From Rhodococcus sp. KBS0724 (GTDB lineage: Bacteria > Actinomycetota > Actinomycetes > Mycobacteriales > Mycobacteriaceae): DNA of 64,000 bases. The stretch is taken from NCBI RefSeq assembly GCF_005938745.2, contig NZ_VCBX02000001.1, positions 4,788,501 through 4,852,500 on the forward strand, read 5' to 3'. Of this stretch, positions 26,185 through 33,383 are shown piece by piece. The notes beneath the pieces are model-generated. The model made no database searches and had not been told where the DNA came from. It saw only the letters and a program-made list of their open reading frames with translations. The position numbers were made by a program, and so were the translations under genes. Every line of letters starts with the position of its first letter. The first letter of the stretch is position 1.

Positions 26185-26291
26185 TCGAAGACATCGCAGC
26201 AATCGCGGCCGTCGTGGCACTCGTCGCCGTCGGAACCTTCATCACCGTTATTGCCCGCATGATCCGCAAAGACACCGGAGGCAAGTCATGA
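26181..26291 (+). CDS. 36-residue membrane miniprotein
   Basis: A short gene starting at GTG in a GTGA overlap and ending in the ATGA start of the next gene. It encodes one hydrophobic helix (IAAVVALVAVGTFITVIARM) with a charged end (RKDTGGK). Its position, with overlaps on both sides, supports it as a real gene. Its function is unknown. Confidence 0.55.
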   Translation: MIEDIAAIAAVVALVAVGTFITVIARMIRKDTGGKS

Positions 26292-26701
26292 GTAGCGGCC
26301 AACTCCCTCGGACACCAAAGCATTTCCCGAAGATGAAGCATCGGGCGCGAAAGCGTCAGCACCGCAACCATGTGCACTGGTGCCTTCCACAGGATCGAAT
26401 GGGTGTTGCCACCGTATCGATCACCCCCGTTACCGACAGGTTCGAATCTCAGATCAGCCGCGCTCTCGAAGCTATCCGTCGAATCGCACTCGGCCTCCCA
26501 CTCGCTGACCTCGATCCCGCGGCCGACAACACGGTGCCACCGCTCAAACACGCGAAAACCCCAACCTTGCCGAGGGGCGCATCGGCGGACAGGTTCCTAC
26601 TGGACGAAACGTTCAACGAATTCGCGTTGCCCTCACTCCCGGTAGACCGCCCCGTCCGCCGCACCATCATTCTGAATCCGAATGTAAGGAAACAACGTTG
26701 A
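26288..26701 (+). CDS. hypothetical basic phage protein
   Basis: A 137-residue protein with a strongly basic N-terminus (KHFPKMKHRARKRQHRNHVH) that could bind nucleic acid, and a Pro-rich C-terminal half. No domain is recognised. It overlaps both neighbours. Confidence 0.62.
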   Translation: MSSGQLPRTPKHFPKMKHRARKRQHRNHVHWCLPQDRMGVATVSITPVTDRFESQISRALEAIRRIALGLPLADLDPAADNTVPPLKHAKTPTLPRGASADRFLLDETFNEFALPSLPVDRPVRRTIILNPNVRKQR

Positions 26702-27513
26702 GATTCCACCGCTACAACATCAATGAAGCTGCGAACCATCCGAAAGCAACGGTGTTCTCGCACATGCGCCGGTTCCTCACCGTCTTCGGCGCCAACGATG
26801 AACAAGTAATCTTCGGTGGTCATATCGAGACGATCATCCGGAAACCGCAGCCCGAGTTCAGTCTCCGGTTCCACGTCGGGACAGAAGGTTCCGAGACACC
26901 GTTCGACGGACACGTAACGATCCTCGGATCAGGTCTCTACTGGGGAATTGAGAACGGCCGCAAACTCGCTGACTGGATCACTCGCGAGGCGAAACACAAG
27001 TACGAAGGCCGTGACCTGAAGTTGCGGGCCTATCACGGGACCCTTTACTGGAGCGTCTGGGTCCACCAGAACCGCCACGAAAAGGGCGAGTTCGCGAAGT
27101 GGCGGGATTCCAGTCTCAACCTCAATCTGTTCGACCACCTCTACGGGCCAAAGAGATACAGCTACGAAGACATCATGCGGGCTGATATCGATATTCAACT
27201 CCCCGAAGGGTCATACCCGGTCACCGCGACCCTGCAACGACAGATCCTCGGCCGCGCCGGCCACCCCAAAAAGATCGAAAAACTCACCATCGATGTCGAG
27301 GCACACAACGGAATCCCCAACCGCTTCGACAAGTCCGGCGGGTGGAAAGGCGACCGCGTCTACGGATTCTCCGTTCCCTTCAACTGTGTCGTGGCCTCCG
27401 ACTGGTGGATCGACGCGAAAGCCGCCATCACCGCACGCATCCTGCAAGACCGCGCCAATTCCGGATTTCGCAAAGCCCAAGCCCCGGAACCCGTGGGAAC
27501 GGACGAAGCATGA
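26698..27513 (+). CDS. hypothetical phage protein, beta-rich
   Basis: A 271-residue protein beginning at TTG 26698 in a TTGA overlap. It has regular alternating strands (TIIRKPQPEFSLRFHVGTEG, LKLRAYHGTLYWSVWVHQNR) and conserved-looking aromatic residues, but I cannot assign a family. It sits between a basic protein and a zinc-binding protein in the early operon, so DNA metabolism is possible but not shown. Confidence 0.65.
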   Translation: MRFHRYNINEAANHPKATVFSHMRRFLTVFGANDEQVIFGGHIETIIRKPQPEFSLRFHVGTEGSETPFDGHVTILGSGLYWGIENGRKLADWITREAKHKYEGRDLKLRAYHGTLYWSVWVHQNRHEKGEFAKWRDSSLNLNLFDHLYGPKRYSYEDIMRADIDIQLPEGSYPVTATLQRQILGRAGHPKKIEKLTIDVEAHNGIPNRFDKSGGWKGDRVYGFSVPFNCVVASDWWIDAKAAITARILQDRANSGFRKAQAPEPVGTDEA

Positions 27514-28046
27514 AAGCGACCTCGACCTACGAATGCCACGTCTGCAACCACACTGTCCACGCCGGAGACGAGATCTACCTCGTCGGAGGAGACCTCCGAT
27601 GTGAGAAGTGCTCACCGCGAATCAATACGACGCAGATCATCCCCGATGGTGGACCGATGCGCTACGACCGCGACTTCGCGTTCGCTGAAACCGCGACCGA
27701 AGCGAACCTCAAAATCACCGCCAAACGTTGGCTACCAAGTGAAACCACCCCCTCAATCCCGTACGACGAGATGCGCAGACTGTGTGGACTGCCCGACGTC
27801 AGTGCTTACATCGCACGTCGCGATGCCGAGCGCGCATGGATCCGCCTGAATGCGACGTTCGCCGCGTTCGGTGAAGCGTTCCTCGTAGTCGGCAAGGAAT
27901 TGGATAAATCTCTGGAACCGTTGAGGCAGTTCGTCGCTGCGGTTCAAGTGAAGCCGAAGCACACACCTCCGATGTGGGCTGTCGTTCCCGGCCACAGTCC
28001 GCGCACCCGTAACCGCGCCACCGATATCCGGACCCCGTTCCGGTGA
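27510..28046 (+). CDS. hypothetical phage protein with N-terminal zinc ribbon
   Basis: A 178-residue protein that opens with CHVCNHTVHAGDEIYLVGGD and then CEKC, a CxxC-x17-20-CxxC zinc ribbon. The remaining 130 residues are helical and unrecognised. It is the last gene of the first early block; 125 bases without a clear gene separate it from the HNH gene. Confidence 0.65.
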   Translation: MKATSTYECHVCNHTVHAGDEIYLVGGDLRCEKCSPRINTTQIIPDGGPMRYDRDFAFAETATEANLKITAKRWLPSETTPSIPYDEMRRLCGLPDVSAYIARRDAERAWIRLNATFAAFGEAFLVVGKELDKSLEPLRQFVAAVQVKPKHTPPMWAVVPGHSPRTRNRATDIRTPFR

Positions 28047-28171
28047 CCACCACCCGCGCTCAAGCGCGTGCACCGCCGGCCATCCTTCGACCACGCACAA
28101 CGACCCATGAGACGAGGACCAATGATGCTCTCCACTAACGCAATCCGATCCAGGCCGGTTGGTGCCTGACT

Positions 28172-29341
28172 GTGCCTTGGGTCCGCTGGGGAGACACATC
28201 GGCTAACCACCCGATCGTGTTGTCAGTCCTCGAACACGAAGAATGCGACGACCGGCTCGTCAACGAAGTTCACGGATTCATCTCGCGATGCTCAGCCCAA
28301 TCCGGCGCCCACACGACTGACTACGTTGTTTCCCGCGGTACAGCGGTTCTGATAGCTGGCCACTCTCGCGTGGACGTCATGATTGCCGTTTCAGTGTTCG
28401 CGGGATACATGACAGAGATCGACATCGACGGCCGCACCGCCTACAAACTCGTCGACGACGACCCCGACTTCCTGCACCTGCGCCTCAAGGCAGAGGTCGA
28501 TTGGGAGAAGCAACGCAAGTCCGACAACAGCAACCCGGCCCTCATCGTTCCCGTCCGCATCCGCGACGGCGACGCATGCCGGTGGTGCGGCGACGTCGTG
28601 AACTGGCAGTCCCGCACCGGTGGACGCAACGGAACATACGACCACCTCGAACCCGGGCAGCCCGCCACGATCGACACCTACGTCGTCGCGTGCGGCTCGT
28701 GCAACAGCTCCCGAGGTGACGGCACCAAAGCCGCCGGCCAACGCCAACTGTTGCCCGCCCCGTCAGTGCCGTACTTCTCGCAGTACAGCTCCGAGTGGAT
28801 CCGCGACAACAAGTGGGCACAGAACAACGCCTACGACCCGCCAGCACCGTCCCGCAAGAAAGTTCGACCCGGAACCCCGGCCCCACACATTGCGGCCACC
28901 ACGACGCGCCAGAGCCCCGCCACGGCGGCGAGCACGGCACCAGCAGGAGAGCGACCCGACAACCTGTCGGAGACCGCGGGCACGCCCGATCTCACAGACG
29001 CTCCTGCACAGCGAACCGACCCCAAGTCGGCGAACGCACCGTCGAACACGCGAACCGACAGCCAGTCGGCGAACGCACCGGAACCGGAATCGACCAGCAC
29101 GGACAACCGGCCTGACAGAACCCCGCAGAACCCGATAAGCGAGAAGCCTGCGCTTTCTGTCGCCACTGGACGGGACGGGACTGGGCGGGACGGGTCGGGT
29201 CGGGACGGGGACCCCGCTGTTTCCAGCTACCCACCCTCCGAATCTTCAACACCTCGGAAATTCCCACGTGGTCGTCGCCGTCGTAAACGTGGACCTGCCA
29301 ACCAATCTCAGAACCCATCATCAGGAGATACCCGTGGATGA
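28172..29341 (+). CDS. HNH-domain protein with repetitive disordered tail
   Basis: A 389-residue protein. Residues about 1-110 form an unrecognised domain (VPWVRWGDTSANHP start). Residues about 125-185 are HNH-like with two zinc knuckles, CRWCGD and CGSCNSSRGD, around a YDHLEPG core that supplies the His. The rest is Pro/Thr/Asn-rich, with near repeats DPKSANAP / DSQSANAP and a run of GRDG units, and ends basic. This layout resembles phage replisome-organiser or HNH proteins. The start is GTG at 28172. It overlaps the next gene by 8 bases. Confidence 0.75.
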   Translation: MPWVRWGDTSANHPIVLSVLEHEECDDRLVNEVHGFISRCSAQSGAHTTDYVVSRGTAVLIAGHSRVDVMIAVSVFAGYMTEIDIDGRTAYKLVDDDPDFLHLRLKAEVDWEKQRKSDNSNPALIVPVRIRDGDACRWCGDVVNWQSRTGGRNGTYDHLEPGQPATIDTYVVACGSCNSSRGDGTKAAGQRQLLPAPSVPYFSQYSSEWIRDNKWAQNNAYDPPAPSRKKVRPGTPAPHIAATTTRQSPATAASTAPAGERPDNLSETAGTPDLTDAPAQRTDPKSANAPSNTRTDSQSANAPEPESTSTDNRPDRTPQNPISEKPALSVATGRDGTGRDGSGRDGDPAVSSYPPSESSTPRKFPRGRRRRKRGPANQSQNPSSGDTRG

Positions 29342-30059
29342 ATCACACCTGTGCAGAGCGGGCGCATCCTGCAGCGGACGAACCCGCAAAGACCTGGACT
29401 GGATCCCCCGAACGACCGTCATGCCGAACACCGTCTGCCCGCGCTGCATCCAAACCATCCAGACCACGGTCAATCAACTGTGGTCCGATTACCTCGCACT
29501 CGATCGACTGTTCCTCGTCCCGACCACCCACGCCGGTTCCGAAATCCGCAGCGGCGAACCGAAATCACAAGTCCCCGTCAATGTCATGTCCGATGCCCTG
29601 ATGAACGAGATCGTCGACGCCGTCTTCCGATGCGCCGCCGCAATCGCCTGCCAGCTCGACCGACCGCTCCGCGAATCAGGCCAATTCGTGTACTGGCTCG
29701 ACGTCGTCAACGACAACATCGAAGTCCTGATCGAAGCACCCGAGACCGAAGTACTCGCATGGAACCGAGCGGGCGACGCATTCGGCCCGGTGATGATGGA
29801 CGGCGTGCAGCTCGGCCTCGCACTCGTCGAGCTTCACCGCCGCGCGGCCGCAATGGTCGGCGTCGAACGACCACGCGAACGCATGCCGGTTCCTTGCCCG
29901 AGATGCGAGGCGAACCAACTCAGTCGAGTCATCAACAAATCCATGGTCGTCATCGCTGACATCGACTGCCGTGCATGCGGAGCGGTGTGGACCGACGCCG
30001 AATACCGAACCCTCACCCAGATCGGGGCCCAGCTGCACCGAGAAGGCGGCGCACCGTGA
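29334..30059 (+). CDS. phage protein with two zinc-ribbon-like Cys groups
   Basis: A 241-residue protein starting at GTG 29334 after an AGGAGA site. An N-terminal group (CRAGASC, then CPRC) and a C-terminal ribbon (CPRCEAN...CRACGAVW) each could bind zinc; the second is the usual shape for a nucleic-acid-binding ribbon. The middle is helical. Similar proteins occur in actinophage early regions with unknown role. Confidence 0.7.
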   Translation: MDESHLCRAGASCSGRTRKDLDWIPRTTVMPNTVCPRCIQTIQTTVNQLWSDYLALDRLFLVPTTHAGSEIRSGEPKSQVPVNVMSDALMNEIVDAVFRCAAAIACQLDRPLRESGQFVYWLDVVNDNIEVLIEAPETEVLAWNRAGDAFGPVMMDGVQLGLALVELHRRAAAMVGVERPRERMPVPCPRCEANQLSRVINKSMVVIADIDCRACGAVWTDAEYRTLTQIGAQLHREGGAP

Positions 30060-30436
30060 GCACCGACTGGCCATGGCCGGCCGACACACCACTGGACATC
30101 GCCCGCCGTCTACTGCAGTCCTACCGCCAAGCACTCATGTCCATCGACCCCGAGTCCTGCCGACTCATCGATGTACATGCCGCCACAGTTGGCCAGGGTT
30201 GGGTCGCACCGAGAGTCGAGACAGTCGACCTCGACGACCTCGTGGTCGCCGCCGACGCAGCAGCGCTCGCCGGTGTCACCGTGCAAGTCATCCGCCAGTG
30301 GGCATACCGCGGATACATCCCCCGACATCACGCCGCCGGGCACCCGACTAGATACCGAGTCGGCGACATCCTTGACCACGTCGCACAGACGCGACAGGCC
30401 CGGGCAAAAGCCCGGACTGGACAGCGCGCGACATAA
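30056..30436 (+). CDS. MerR/excisionase-type HTH DNA-binding protein
   Basis: A 126-residue protein whose C-terminal half has the HTH_17/MerR form: ADAAALAGVTVQVIRQWAYR followed by GYIPRHHAAGHPTRYRVGD, as in excisionases and small phage regulators. The N-terminal half is unassigned. It overlaps the upstream gene (GTGA) and is followed by a palindrome and a strong hairpin. It could be a late-gene regulator or a directionality factor for an integrase that is not visible here. Confidence 0.72.
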   Translation: MSTDWPWPADTPLDIARRLLQSYRQALMSIDPESCRLIDVHAATVGQGWVAPRVETVDLDDLVVAADAAALAGVTVQVIRQWAYRGYIPRHHAAGHPTRYRVGDILDHVAQTRQARAKARTGQRAT

Positions 30437-30456
30437 CGCGTTATGGTTCTGCCACT

Positions 30457-30485
30457 GGCCGACGTGACTTCAAAGCACGTTGGCC
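30457..30485 (+). terminator. 10-bp-stem hairpin after the HTH gene
   Basis: GGCCGACGTG and CACGTTGGCC pair over 10 bp with one G-T around the loop ACTTCAAAG. It lies 21 bases after the HTH gene stop and just after a 12-bp palindrome ATAACGCGTTAT (30433-30444). There is no T run, so it may be a weak terminator or a structured RNA element. Confidence 0.5.
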
Positions 30486-30625
30486 TTCGTGGTTTCCAGG
30501 GCAAATGCTGCAACGCTGGCCCGAACCAATCCCCCTGAACGCTGCCGCCGGTGACGAGTGGACGCCCTGTCGTGAGGGTGGTTTCTTGTCGTGCCGGCGG
30601 CAGTCATCGAACCCGAGGAGCAGCC

Positions 30626-30862
30626 ATGCCGGAACAACTGCGAGGCAGCGTCGGCGGAGCGATCAAGCGCCTAGTGCCGATCATCGGCGGTGGGTACTTC
30701 TTCCCTGCCCGCGAGTTCGCCGCCGGTGGACAGATCGCTGGGCCGCAGTCTGATTCGATCATGGGCGTGGATGTTGGTGAGGCCGCACGGACTGTGTGGC
30801 TCGACGATCCGATCGTGCCGACGCGCGAGATGATCGAGCACTCGTGCGAAGAGTGCACCTGA
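30626..30862 (+). CDS. hypothetical phage protein
   Basis: A 78-residue protein starting at ATG 30626 after a GAGGAG ribosome site. It has a Gly-rich middle (VPIIGGGYFFPAREFAAGGQ) and ends with CEEC. Its last base overlaps the start of the HNH gene, so the two are coupled. The family is unknown. Confidence 0.6.
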   Translation: MPEQLRGSVGGAIKRLVPIIGGGYFFPAREFAAGGQIAGPQSDSIMGVDVGEAARTVWLDDPIVPTREMIEHSCEECT

Positions 30863-31200
30863 TGGCGTGGGGAACGGGTGCGAGAGATCGCACAAGTACT
30901 GCCGCACACAAGGCCCGTACCGCGAGAGTGCTTGAGCGCGACGGTTACCAGTGCCAGCTCCGAGGGCCACGCTGCGTCGGCCATGCCACACAGAACGACC
31001 ACATCAAGAACGTCAAGTCCTTTGCCAACGAAGCTGAGGCCGAGCATGACGACAACTGCCAGGCCGCTTGCGCTCCTTGCCATCTGGAGAAGACCGCTCG
31101 CGAGGGCGTCGCGGCCAGGCAACAGCGGCGCTCGCGACTGCGCCTGCCGCAAGGCCGGCACCCGGGCGACCTGATCGGGCGGGCCGGGAGTGGGGGGTGA
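30862..31200 (+). CDS. HNH endonuclease of the packaging type
   Basis: A 112-residue HNH endonuclease with the zinc knuckle pairs CQLRGPRC and CAPCH around a NDHI core (ATQNDHIKNV), the usual HNH metal-binding site. In many cos-type siphoviruses such a gene lies just upstream of the terminase genes and is needed for efficient genome end cutting with the large terminase. Here a PrimPol-like gene and a TIR gene lie between it and terS. Confidence 0.85.
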   Translation: MAWGTGARDRTSTAAHKARTARVLERDGYQCQLRGPRCVGHATQNDHIKNVKSFANEAEAEHDDNCQAACAPCHLEKTAREGVAARQQRRSRLRLPQGRHPGDLIGRAGSGG

Positions 31201-31443
31201 CCCTCCTCGGCCCAATCCCGTTCTGTCGCTACGCATACCGCTTGAGATTCTGTACGGGTTAGAGGGTTTTCGCCCTGGTCGTGAGGGGTGAGCCCTGGTC
31301 GCGCCGGTGCCTGCCGAACGGGCTGAACCTGGGGTGATTTGGACCCTCGAAACGGTAGATCCACCTCGTGAATCGGCTCCGAAATCTGCCAAATATGCGC
31401 AGGTCAGAGTAGGTAATTCGTTACATCGACGGTATGATGAGGT

Positions 31444-32028
31444 ATGCCTTGCAACTGGTGTGGTGAGCAGATTGCGCGAAATGGCGCACGCGGTCGAACG
31501 GCGAGCTATTGCTCGGGTCGTTGCCGGGTCGCCGCGCACCGATTTCGATCACGCGTGCCGGCCGAACTCGCTTCCGAGGATCGGTGGGTTCGCCATTCCC
31601 GAAAGCGTCCGATCACAACTGGCGGCCGCTCCGCGTCGAGCACGAACTCGCGAACGTGGACCTCACTCGCGAACGTCGACGCCGCCGCGGTTGGCGACGG
31701 AATCGGTTTCGTCCTCAACGGCGACGGCATCGCGTGCATCGACATCGACCACTGCCTGCGCCCTGACGGCGCTCTGGAGCCGTGGGCTGCTCGACTGCTC
31801 CGCGATGTACCCCCGACGTGGATTGAGGTCTCTCCGTCGCGTACGGGGCTGCACGTTTGGGGTATCGCGACGGTAGGTGCCGGTCGAATGTTGAAGATGC
31901 CGAACGGTGGTGGCGTCGAGGTGTACGACCGCGGTCGCTACATCACCGTCACCCGCAACTCGTACGGCAAGTGCCCGAAAACGCTCGCAGACCTCTCTGA
32001 CGTCGTCGACCGACTCCTATCGGAATAA
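31444..32028 (+). CDS. stand-alone PrimPol (AEP)-like protein with zinc finger
   Basis: A 194-residue protein. It begins with a four-Cys zinc finger (CNWCGEQ ... CSGRC). It continues with a segment resembling the N-terminal bifunctional primase/polymerase domain: GIGFVLNGDGIACIDIDHC carries a DxD metal motif, and SPSRTGLHVWG matches the S-x-H nucleotide-binding motif. Helicase or C-terminal primase domains are absent, and the fold is near minimal length, so it is either a compact priming enzyme or a degenerate one. A 243-base gap precedes it. Confidence 0.72.
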   Translation: MPCNWCGEQIARNGARGRTASYCSGRCRVAAHRFRSRVPAELASEDRWVRHSRKRPITTGGRSASSTNSRTWTSLANVDAAAVGDGIGFVLNGDGIACIDIDHCLRPDGALEPWAARLLRDVPPTWIEVSPSRTGLHVWGIATVGAGRMLKMPNGGGVEVYDRGRYITVTRNSYGKCPKTLADLSDVVDRLLSE

Positions 32029-32036
32029 CGCGATCG

Positions 32037-32885
32037 CTATGAAGGCGATGAGCCGTGGCCTGTCGGCTCATGTAGGAAGGTCATTGAATAACCTTCCCGA
32101 GACGCCAGTTTGCGAGCAGCAGCCGCCTGCTTCGGTTCTGGCATGGTATTGCACGACACCTCCACTGTCATGCCGGTGGAGGAAGTGCCTAACTCGAACG
32201 AAGACACATCGCCGATTCCCACAGTGCTCAAAATATCGATAATTGTGTCGGTGTTCCCGTAGCGTTCGCGACTCTCGCGTGCACTACTAGGCCTCTCCAG
32301 ACCTCGCTTTTCGATCGAGTTGAGCCTAGCCAGAATTTCTTGTAGCAGATCGGATTCCGTCACGTCGGGAGCCTTCGGTTGTGGGCCTGCTTCGGCGCGC
32401 GCAACTTCAATGGCCTTTTCGAAGTCCTTCCAGGACCATTCGAATCTCGCCTCGATCATCGGCCAGTCCGATCCAGCAATATTCGTGATCGACTGTAGTA
32501 GTTCACGCATCCCGTCTTTATCGAGCATGACACCTTGAAACTGACGGATAGGACCTTCGATTTGATAGAAATCGTCAAAGTTGACGAGGATCGGAACTAC
32601 TCGTCCTGACCCACCTTCAAATCGCTTAGACAGTGCCCCTGCTTCAAAATTCAGCCAGGTTTTGTGCTGATTCTCTGTGGTGACAACAATTATCCCGAAT
32701 GAACTATTGTTCAACCGATCTTCGATCAGCTGGAGACCCCGCGTACCGGCTTGGATATCAATATCAGACATCCAAGGGTCGATCCGATCGAATAGCTTGG
32801 GCAACCAGGTTCGGATTTCTCGGGTAACAGCTTTGGCCAATTCGCCGGACCAGCTAATAAAAATCTTCAAATCGTTATCTGCCAT
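32037..32885 (-). CDS. TIR-domain protein, inverted insertion in the late region
   Basis: A 282-residue protein whose first 130 residues are a TIR domain of the bacterial TIR_2 type. It begins LKIFISWSGELAKAV, and the segment TWLNFEAGAL holds the glutamate expected for NADase activity. The C-terminal half (from about residue 150) includes a coiled-coil-like stretch (LLQEILARLNSIEK) and an unassigned domain. The gene runs against all its phage neighbours, has visibly lower GC, lies 8 bases from the converging PrimPol stop and has no good ribosome site. It looks like a moron acquired for conflict with other phages. Confidence 0.85.
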   Translation of the reverse strand: MADNDLKIFISWSGELAKAVTREIRTWLPKLFDRIDPWMSDIDIQAGTRGLQLIEDRLNNSSFGIIVVTTENQHKTWLNFEAGALSKRFEGGSGRVVPILVNFDDFYQIEGPIRQFQGVMLDKDGMRELLQSITNIAGSDWPMIEARFEWSWKDFEKAIEVARAEAGPQPKAPDVTESDLLQEILARLNSIEKRGLERPSSARESRERYGNTDTIIDILSTVGIGDVSSFELGTSSTGMTVEVSCNTMPEPKQAAAARKLASREGYSMTFLHEPTGHGSSPS

Positions 32886-32930
32886 GCGCAGAGACTAGCA
32901 AGCAACATCTTCGGACCGAGGAGGACTTAA

Positions 32931-33383
32931 ATGCCTGGACCACCTCCCAGCCGGAGCAGTGAGCGTCGTCGACGCAACAAGCCGAAGGACGTCGAGCCTG
33001 CTGCGCCGAACGTTGTTGCGCTCGGTGGCGCTGCCGTCGTCAAAGCGCCGGCCGAATCGCGCGAGTGGCATGTCCTCGCGAAGGGCTGGTATCGCTCGCT
33101 GAAGCAATCGGGGCAGGCGAAGTACTTTGAACCGTCTGACTGGCAGGCTGCGCGTTTCTGTGCGCATGTGATGACCGAGCACCTCAATGCCGGCCCGCTT
33201 CGTGCGGGCATGGTGCAGCAGATCTGGTCGATGATGGGCGATCTGCTCACTACGGAGGCTGACCGTAGACGCGTGCGAGTCGAACTGTCGCGCACTGAGA
33301 CCGGCGATCCGGAGACTGATGCGTCCGTGACGGTCATGCAGGATTACGCGAAAATGCTCGAAGCGCATGGAATCGGGCAATAG
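32931..33383 (+). CDS. terS: terminase small subunit
   Basis: A 150-residue protein with a Pro/Arg-rich, basic N-terminus and a helical core (WHVLAKGWYRSLKQSGQAKY, WQAARFCAHVMTEHL) typical of phage terminase small subunits, which recognise the packaging site. The ATG at 32931 follows GAGGAGGA. Its end overlaps the start of terL by 17 bases, which fixes the assignment by context. Confidence 0.85.
   Translation: MPGPPPSRSSERRRRNKPKDVEPAAPNVVALGGAAVVKAPAESREWHVLAKGWYRSLKQSGQAKYFEPSDWQAARFCAHVMTEHLNAGPLRAGMVQQIWSMMGDLLTTEADRRRVRVELSRTETGDPETDASVTVMQDYAKMLEAHGIGQ

Noticed and set aside
28900-29330. Short repeats resembling a CRISPR array
   Set aside because: The units are short, coding and contiguous without unique spacers; no cas genes occur in the window.
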